DNA from: Candidatus Sivonenia alaskensis PMM_0068
GTDB lineage: Bacteria > Cyanobacteriota > Cyanobacteriia > Gloeobacterales > PMM-0068
Assembly: GCA_949127685.1 (NCBI GenBank)
Contig: CASBPW010000300.1
Span: forward strand, 1 to 9,462
Length of the DNA: 9,462 nucleotides
Reading direction: 5' to 3'
Of the stretch, positions 6,557 to 9,462 are shown one piece after another. Position 1 is the first letter of the stretch. Each line of letters starts with the position of its first letter. A program made the position numbers and the translations under genes. The notes below the pieces were generated by a model that saw nothing but the letters and a program-made list of their open reading frames with translations, was not told where the DNA came from and ran no database searches.

Positions 6557-6703
6557 ATGTTTACCCCTACTTTCAAAATTGCTCCCTACAGAATTATGCG
6601 TGCTATTGCCTTGGGGTTGAGCACTGGATTTCTATACACTGATTTCTTAGCCGCCCAAGTTATTTTTGTCCCTGTGCCTGTCCCCGTATACAGACGTTCC
6701 TAA
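6557..6703 (+). CDS. Possible 48-residue exported peptide
   Basis: An ATG-to-TAA frame encodes 48 residues. It has a basic start region ('KIAPYRIMR'), a hydrophobic core 'AIALGLSTGFL' and an 'LAA-Q' cleavage-like site. A very short mature tail follows, containing 'VIFVPVPVPVYRR'. The pattern looks like a signal peptide plus a Val-Pro tail and is unlikely to arise often by chance. A second ATG at 6596 could be the true start. There is no clear ribosome-binding site for either, no homologue I recognise, and no neighbour that explains it. A folded terminator-like element follows at 6778-6837. It may instead be the remnant of a longer secreted protein. Confidence 0.4.
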   Translation: MFTPTFKIAPYRIMRAIALGLSTGFLYTDFLAAQVIFVPVPVPVYRRS

Positions 6704-6777
6704 CGCCCTCAGGAACTCAATTATCAGGACTATAGGAATATCGACTACTGGTTCCGGCGCTTGGACAGTAACCACGC

Positions 6778-6837
6778 AGTCTGATACGCAAATTCTTGGA
6801 ATATTTTCCAATTCTTATCTTCTGTATCGGGCTTTTT
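6778..6837 (+). terminator. Folded RNA element ending in GGGCTTTTT, probable terminator
   Basis: AGTCTGATAC (6778-6787) can pair over all 10 positions, including two G-U pairs, with GTATCGGGCT (6824-6833). The enclosed stretch holds a second perfect hairpin, TTGGAA-TATT-TTCCAA (6796-6811). The outer stem runs straight into TTTT (6834-6837). The stem-then-T-run order supports an intrinsic terminator for plus-strand transcription, serving either the small frame ending at 6703 or an independent small RNA. The branched stem is larger than a minimal terminator, so a structured non-coding RNA is a fair alternative. Confidence 0.55.
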
Positions 6838-6941
6838 AGTATGTATCTAATGTCAAAGTTAGAACATTCTGATTTCAATAACGTATTAATTATTTCTCTC
6901 AAATCCATTCTCTCAGGGCATTTAAGTGAATTCTTCCTGCC

Positions 6942-6970
6942 TTGCACAATAAATTGAGGAACTATCTACT
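6942..6970 (+). promoter_or_regulatory. Weak sigma-70-like promoter before the Thr/Met-rich gene
   Basis: TTGCAC (6942-6947) and TCTACT (6965-6970) are separated by exactly 17 bp, the ideal spacing. Each hexamer matches consensus only partly, so start about 6977 is a guess. The placement 56 bp before ATG 7026 is reasonable. Confidence 0.25.
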
Positions 6971-7024
6971 GCTTAGAGGGGTCACGGGGGAAGTTGATAA
7001 CTCAGACGCATTGAGGAACCATCT
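6953..7024 (+). repeat. Duplicated 15-bp leader segment
   Basis: ATTGAGGAACTATCT (6953-6967) recurs as ATTGAGGAACCATCT (7010-7024), one mismatch in 15, with a 57-bp offset. The second copy supplies the ribosome-binding site (GAGGAA 7013-7018, 7 nt before ATG 7026). The first copy carries the same GAGGAA but has no ATG after it, so it may be a decayed duplicate of the initiation region. Confidence 0.55.
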
Positions 7025-7025
7025 C

Positions 7026-7529
7026 ATGTCTAAATCTCTTTTTGCAGTTGCCTTGGCTGCTATGACCCTCTTGCCCCTAGCTGGAGCTTTCGCTAAGCCG
7101 GACACTTTGGCGGCAGAACCCACTACAAATACAAAGCCCGAAACGACTACAGCCGCCCCCGCAGCGACTACAACCACACCCGCAGTGAAAACAAACACAA
7201 CAACCACAACGACCACAAAGGAATCTCCGATGAAGTCTACGGCGGATCCTTCGATGACGAAGTCCACAGAAGATTCTATGAAGATGCCCACGGGGGATCC
7301 TTATATGAAGAGCACCCCTGGTTCTAGCTCAACGACTACAACCACAGAGAATTCTATGAAGATGCCCGCAGGGGATTCTCAGATGAAGAGCGTCCCTAGT
7401 GATGGTTCTAGCTCTTCAGATCTTCTCAAGAGTGTTCCTTCTAGTGCACCCAGTGACTCGATGACAAAGCCTATTACTGGCGGCTCCATGAGTGCACCCG
7501 CTTTACCAGCGTCTACGGTCAAGCCGTAG
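7026..7529 (+). CDS. Exported Thr/Ser/Met-rich low-complexity repeat protein
   Basis: A 167-residue protein from ATG 7026, chosen for the strong GAGGAA site 7 nt upstream and because it places a signal peptide at the N-terminus ('MSKSLFAVALAAMTLLPL', cleavage near AFA-K). Earlier in-frame codons back to 6942 have no start signal. The mature chain is disordered-looking: a Thr/Ala/Pro-rich segment (about residues 35-72), then degenerate eight- or nine-residue units such as 'MKSTADPS', 'MTKSTEDS', 'MKMPTGDPY' and 'MKMPAGDSQ'. These are interrupted by Thr and Ser runs and followed by a 'PSSAPSDSMTKP' tail. It has no cysteine and no aromatic residue except one Tyr. A surface or periplasmic linker protein, or a Met-based metal binder, are both guesses. 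It is bounded by terminator-like elements on both sides, so probably a single-gene unit. Confidence 0.8.
   Translation: MSKSLFAVALAAMTLLPLAGAFAKPDTLAAEPTTNTKPETTTAAPAATTTTPAVKTNTTTTTTTKESPMKSTADPSMTKSTEDSMKMPTGDPYMKSTPGSSSTTTTTENSMKMPAGDSQMKSVPSDGSSSSDLLKSVPSSAPSDSMTKPITGGSMSAPALPASTVKP
7273..7431 (+). repeat. Internal tandem duplication of about 78-84 bp
   Basis: ATTCTATGAAGATGCCC at 7273-7289 recurs exactly at 7351-7367, ATGAAGAGC at 7305-7313 recurs at 7383-7391 (same 78-bp offset), and GGTTCTAGCTC at 7320-7330 recurs at 7404-7414 (84-bp offset). The offsets are multiples of three, so the frame is kept. The two units have diverged between these blocks, which indicates an old rather than recent duplication. 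Confidence 0.8.
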
Positions 7530-7560
7530 AGGCTAACCGGGAAACTCCTGCAACTTTGTG

Positions 7561-7598
7561 AAGCCTGATGTTGGTCCCTTGCCCATGTCGGGCTTTTT
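7561..7598 (+). terminator. Intrinsic terminator after the Thr/Met-rich gene
   Basis: AAGCCTGA (7561-7568) pairs with TCGGGCTT (7588-7595) with one G-U, and weaker pairs continue inward. The stem ends in TTTTT (7594-7598). It lies 32 nt after the stop codon. A separate perfect 7-bp hairpin, TCTACGG-TCAAG-CCGTAGA (7512-7530), spans the stop codon itself but has no T run. The terminator shares the 11-mer TCGGGCTTTTT with the element ending at 6837. Confidence 0.7.
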
Positions 7599-7687
7599 CG
7601 TGGGAAGAAATCTGCCTAAGAAATAAGTTCATAAATCTGCCATTCTTCATGCCACGTACTATAAGCACGAGACATACGGAGATTGCC

Positions 7688-8221
7688 ATGAGTTTATTTT
7701 CCCGACGCCAAGCCTTAGGTTTGTTTGGGGCAATGGGATTGACCACCTCTTGGGCCATATCCTCTGCGCAGGCCATTAGCAATGGGGATAACCTTCCAGA
7801 GTTTCAAGGAATCGAAACCTGGCTGAATGGTCAACCCCTAACTACCCAAAAACTAAAAGGGAACGTGGTGGCCGTTCAATTCTGGACACTGGGTTGCATC
7901 AATTGCCAGCGTACCCTACCAAGCATAGTCAGTCTGAACCAAAAGTATGCCGATAAAGGCTTAGTCATCGTTGGAGTGCATACCCCTGAATTTTCCTACG
8001 AGCGAGATATTAACAACATCAAAGATGCACTCAAAAAACATGGCATTACCTATCCAGTGGCCGTAGACAACGGATTTCAAACATGGCGGGCCTATCAAAA
8101 TGAGTATTGGCCTCATTTATTCCTCGCCGATAAGAAAGGGCGTCTACGCTATGACCACATTGGCGAAGGAGCCTACAAAGAAACGGATCAGATGGTGCAA
8201 AAACTCTTAGCTGAAGTTTAG
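7688..8221 (+). CDS. Exported DipZ-like thioredoxin (TlpA/ResA-type)
   Basis: A 177-residue thiol-disulfide protein expected to work outside the cytoplasm, in periplasm or thylakoid lumen, passing reductant from CcdA to target disulfides. The N-terminus 'SRRQALGLFGAMGL' has the twin-arginine pair followed by a hydrophobic core and an 'AQA' cleavage site at about residue 29, so Tat export is likely. The active site is 'FWTLGCINC' (Cys70-x2-Cys73). The thioredoxin fold continues through 'VIVGVHTPEF', 'ITYPVAVDN', 'WPHLFLADKKGRLRYDHIGEG', which closely matches the thioredoxin part of DipZ. ATG 7688 is chosen because GGAG (7678-7681) lies 6 nt before it; upstream in-frame codons run into the preceding terminator. 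The CcdA gene follows after 13 nt, and the pair should be one operon. Confidence 0.93.
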   Translation: MSLFSRRQALGLFGAMGLTTSWAISSAQAISNGDNLPEFQGIETWLNGQPLTTQKLKGNVVAVQFWTLGCINCQRTLPSIVSLNQKYADKGLVIVGVHTPEFSYERDINNIKDALKKHGITYPVAVDNGFQTWRAYQNEYWPHLFLADKKGRLRYDHIGEGAYKETDQMVQKLLAEV

Positions 8222-8234
8222 GTTAGAAGACTAA

Positions 8235-8921
8235 ATGAGCATCTCACTCCTTGGGCTTGCCCTTTTAGCAGGGCTTGCAACCATCTTTTCCCCTTGTATC
8301 CTCCCGATTCTGCCGATCCTGGTAGGCAGGGCCCTGCAAAGTCATCGTCATGGTCCCCTGGCCCTTGTCTTGGGCTTGGCACTTTCTTTCGCCTTAACGG
8401 GCAGTTTGTTGGGATTTTCAGCCCAATTTCTTGGTCCCTTGACCAGCCTGTTGCGTCAGGGAGCGATTGTTTTACTCTTTCTATTGGGAGTCAGCGCTGC
8501 TTTTCCCAAGTTGGGCTATTGGGCTTTTTCACAGTTTTCTATTGTGAATGCGCCACCAGAGCCTCAACATCGGGGACTGTGGGGAGAATTCTGGGTAGGA
8601 ACTCAACTGGGCTTAGTATGGGTTCCTTGTGCTGGACCGATTTTGGGTTCGATCATCACCTTAGTAGCGGTTAAACAAGCTATCCTTCCTGGTTTTCTGG
8701 CCCTCCTAGCCTATGCCTTGGGGGCCGGTGTTCCCATGCTTGTCATTGCCTACAGCAGTAAGAATGCGGCACTTAAATTTCGTTGGCTCTATCCTTACAT
8801 GGAAGGGATCCAACGGACCTCTGGTGTCTTGATTGCTGCCTCTGCGGTAGCTATCTTGCTGGGCTGGGATAACAAAGTACAAGTATGGCTTGCACCTCTA
8901 TTCCCAAGCCTCTCTTTGTGA
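8235..8921 (+). CDS. ccdA: Cytochrome c biogenesis protein CcdA (thiol-reductant transporter)
   Basis: A 228-residue polytopic membrane protein of the CcdA/DsbD-beta family that moves electrons from cytosolic thioredoxin across the membrane. About six hydrophobic segments are visible, near residues 3-28, 41-66, 73-90, 118-141, 147-172 and 195-212. The redox cysteines are in their usual places: Cys21 in 'FSPCILPILP' (first helix) and Cys132 in 'VWVPCAGPI' (fourth helix). It should reduce the exported thioredoxin encoded 13 nt upstream and so support cytochrome c maturation or other thiol reduction. The ATG start has only a weak AGAAG site, consistent with coupling to the upstream gene. The end is covered by a hairpin terminator and lies 14 nt from the stop codon of the convergent dehydrogenase gene. 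Confidence 0.94.
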   Translation: MSISLLGLALLAGLATIFSPCILPILPILVGRALQSHRHGPLALVLGLALSFALTGSLLGFSAQFLGPLTSLLRQGAIVLLFLLGVSAAFPKLGYWAFSQFSIVNAPPEPQHRGLWGEFWVGTQLGLVWVPCAGPILGSIITLVAVKQAILPGFLALLAYALGAGVPMLVIAYSSKNAALKFRWLYPYMEGIQRTSGVLIAASAVAILLGWDNKVQVWLAPLFPSLSL

Positions 8922-8929
8922 GGGGTTTT
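8906..8929 (+). terminator. Terminator overlapping the ccdA stop codon
   Basis: AAGCCTCTC (8906-8914) pairs with GAGGGGTTT (8920-8928) over 9 positions with two G-U pairs, loop TTTGT. The T run TTTT is 8926-8929. The TGA stop of ccdA (8919-8921) lies within the hairpin, and the structure fits in the small gap before the convergent gene. Confidence 0.6.
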
Positions 8930-8935
8930 GAGCGA

Positions 8936-9462
8936 TCACAACAAAACAGTTTCTTCCGCGACCAGTGCTTGTACCAGCGCTTCTGGTGGAACTGCAAAGG
9001 GGAGATAATGGAGGTCTGACTCAGGAGCACAGGCATGATGAGCCAAGGCTAAAAGCATCTCCGGAGTGAGAGAACCTAGGTTTAAATCGGTCAGCGTCAT
9101 CGGCAAACCCACGACCCGGTAAAACTGGATCAATTGCTGGCGGGCAATCTCTGCTAAACGGTTTCCACATAAGGTTTCTTCCAAGCGAAGCTGCACCAAG
9201 ATACCCACTGCGACCTTCTCTCCATGCAAACTAGAACGGGTTGTCGGCAGCGTAGTCAAAGCATTATGTACGGCATGGGCGGCCACTGTCCGACACCGTT
9301 CTCCTCCCAAGCCTCCAACCAAACCAGCTAAAAGAATATTGGCATCAACCACCTGCTCCCATGCCTTGCTCTGGGGATCTCGGACCGCTTCCTCCCCTTT
9401 CAAAAACAAAATATCCCGGAGAATTCTAGCCTGCTGAACGGCAGCAATCACCATTACATCAC
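8936..9462 (-). CDS. Glycerol dehydrogenase-like iron-containing alcohol dehydrogenase, C-terminal part
   Basis: Only the C-terminal part is present; the frame stays open to the right edge, and the ATG at 9454 is probably internal ('DVMVIAAVQQARILRDIL'). The 'GLGGERCRTVAAHAVHNALTTL' and 'LHGEKVAVG' motifs are those of the GldA branch of group III metal-dependent alcohol dehydrogenases. The histidines encoded at 9275-9277 and 9224-9226 are 17 residues apart, as are the two metal-binding histidines of GldA. The rest is helical, as expected for that domain. About 190 residues, including the NAD-binding fold and the third metal ligand (Asp), would lie outside the window. Substrate cannot be told: glycerol, another polyol or a sugar phosphate are possible. 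It is convergent with ccdA. Confidence 0.88.
   Translation of the reverse strand, partial: DVMVIAAVQQARILRDILFLKGEEAVRDPQSKAWEQVVDANILLAGLVGGLGGERCRTVAAHAVHNALTTLPTTRSSLHGEKVAVGILVQLRLEETLCGNRLAEIARQQLIQFYRVVGLPMTLTDLNLGSLTPEMLLALAHHACAPESDLHYLPFAVPPEALVQALVAEETVLL

Larger units (their letters stand above)
6704..7025. other. Non-coding stretch between the 48-codon frame and the Thr/Met-rich gene
   Basis: About 320 bp, clearly more A/T-rich than the neighbours, especially from 6788 to 6910. It holds a 6-bp inverted repeat right after the small frame (GTTCCT 6696-6701 and AGGAAC 6711-6716), the large folded element at 6778-6837, a duplicated 15-bp segment at 6953 and 7010, and the likely promoter of the next gene. 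The open frames crossing it on either strand lack initiation signals and family resemblance, so I call no gene here. Confidence 0.6.

Noticed and set aside
6717..6947. A 76-codon frame on the minus strand in the A/T-rich spacer
   Set aside because: No ribosome-binding site, no recognisable family, basic random-looking composition, and it runs antisense through the folded element at 6778-6837.
6962..7291. A 109-codon minus-strand frame rich in Val, Ala and Gly
   Set aside because: It is the mirror of the Thr-rich low-complexity coding strand; the opposite strand has the signal peptide and the Shine-Dalgarno site.
7568..7687. 40-codon upstream extension of the thioredoxin gene
   Set aside because: It starts inside the terminator hairpin and would bury the twin-arginine signal peptide; ATG 7688 has its own good ribosome-binding site.
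8294..8674. A 126-codon plus-strand frame inside ccdA
   Set aside because: Alternative-frame shadow of ccdA; the ccdA frame has the paired redox cysteines and regular membrane segments.
1..9462. tRNA genes, CRISPR arrays, transposases or phage genes
   Set aside because: No T-loop/acceptor patterns, regularly spaced repeats or matching protein motifs were visible by reading both strands.

Overview
The window looks like ordinary chromosomal DNA from a cyanobacterium. The best lineage clues are a short thioredoxin-like [2Fe-2S] ferredoxin ending in an 'MMYPKFH' stretch, a phosphoglucomutase/phosphomannomutase of the type common in cyanobacteria, a cobyrinate diamide synthase of the CbiA type, and a CcdA protein paired with a DipZ-like thioredoxin. 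I saw no copy of the HIP1 octamer GCGATCGC, which argues against a HIP1-rich lineage. I cannot name the genus. No phage, transposase, CRISPR, rRNA or tRNA gene is visible.

Layout. At 1-1400 a small secreted protein (minus), a [2Fe-2S] ferredoxin-like protein (plus) and an unrecognised 166-residue protein (minus) alternate in direction. At 1578-4184 there is a tight plus-strand cluster: pyrF (TTG start), a small exported protein of unknown function, and cbiA, with 14-nt and 1-nt overlaps. cbiA converges on a YciI-family gene so closely that the two stop codons share one CTAG. A near-perfect 30-bp palindrome sits in the divergent spacer before the phosphohexomutase gene (4602-6005). That gene overlaps, tail to tail, a gene for a TPR protein with a single C-terminal membrane helix.

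The stretch 6484-7687 is the least conventional part. It holds a possible 48-codon secreted-peptide gene, a strongly folded terminator-like RNA element (6778-6837), a duplicated 15-bp leader segment, a Thr/Met-rich low-complexity exported protein with degenerate eight-residue repeats, and a second terminator ending in the same 11-mer as the first. After it come a Tat-type exported thioredoxin and CcdA. These two are the separated equivalents of the parts of DipZ and should form a thylakoid or plasma-membrane thiol-reducing relay. The right edge cuts a glycerol-dehydrogenase-family gene, of which only the C-terminal metal-binding half is present.

Joint function. Most of the window is housekeeping metabolism (pyrimidine, cobalamin and sugar-phosphate) plus a redox/thiol-export pair. 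I found no convincing novel multi-gene system. The most interesting leads are the repeat protein with its flanking RNA structures, the unknown exported protein inserted in the pyrF-cbiA operon, and the habit of placing terminator-like hairpins across gene ends and stop codons.
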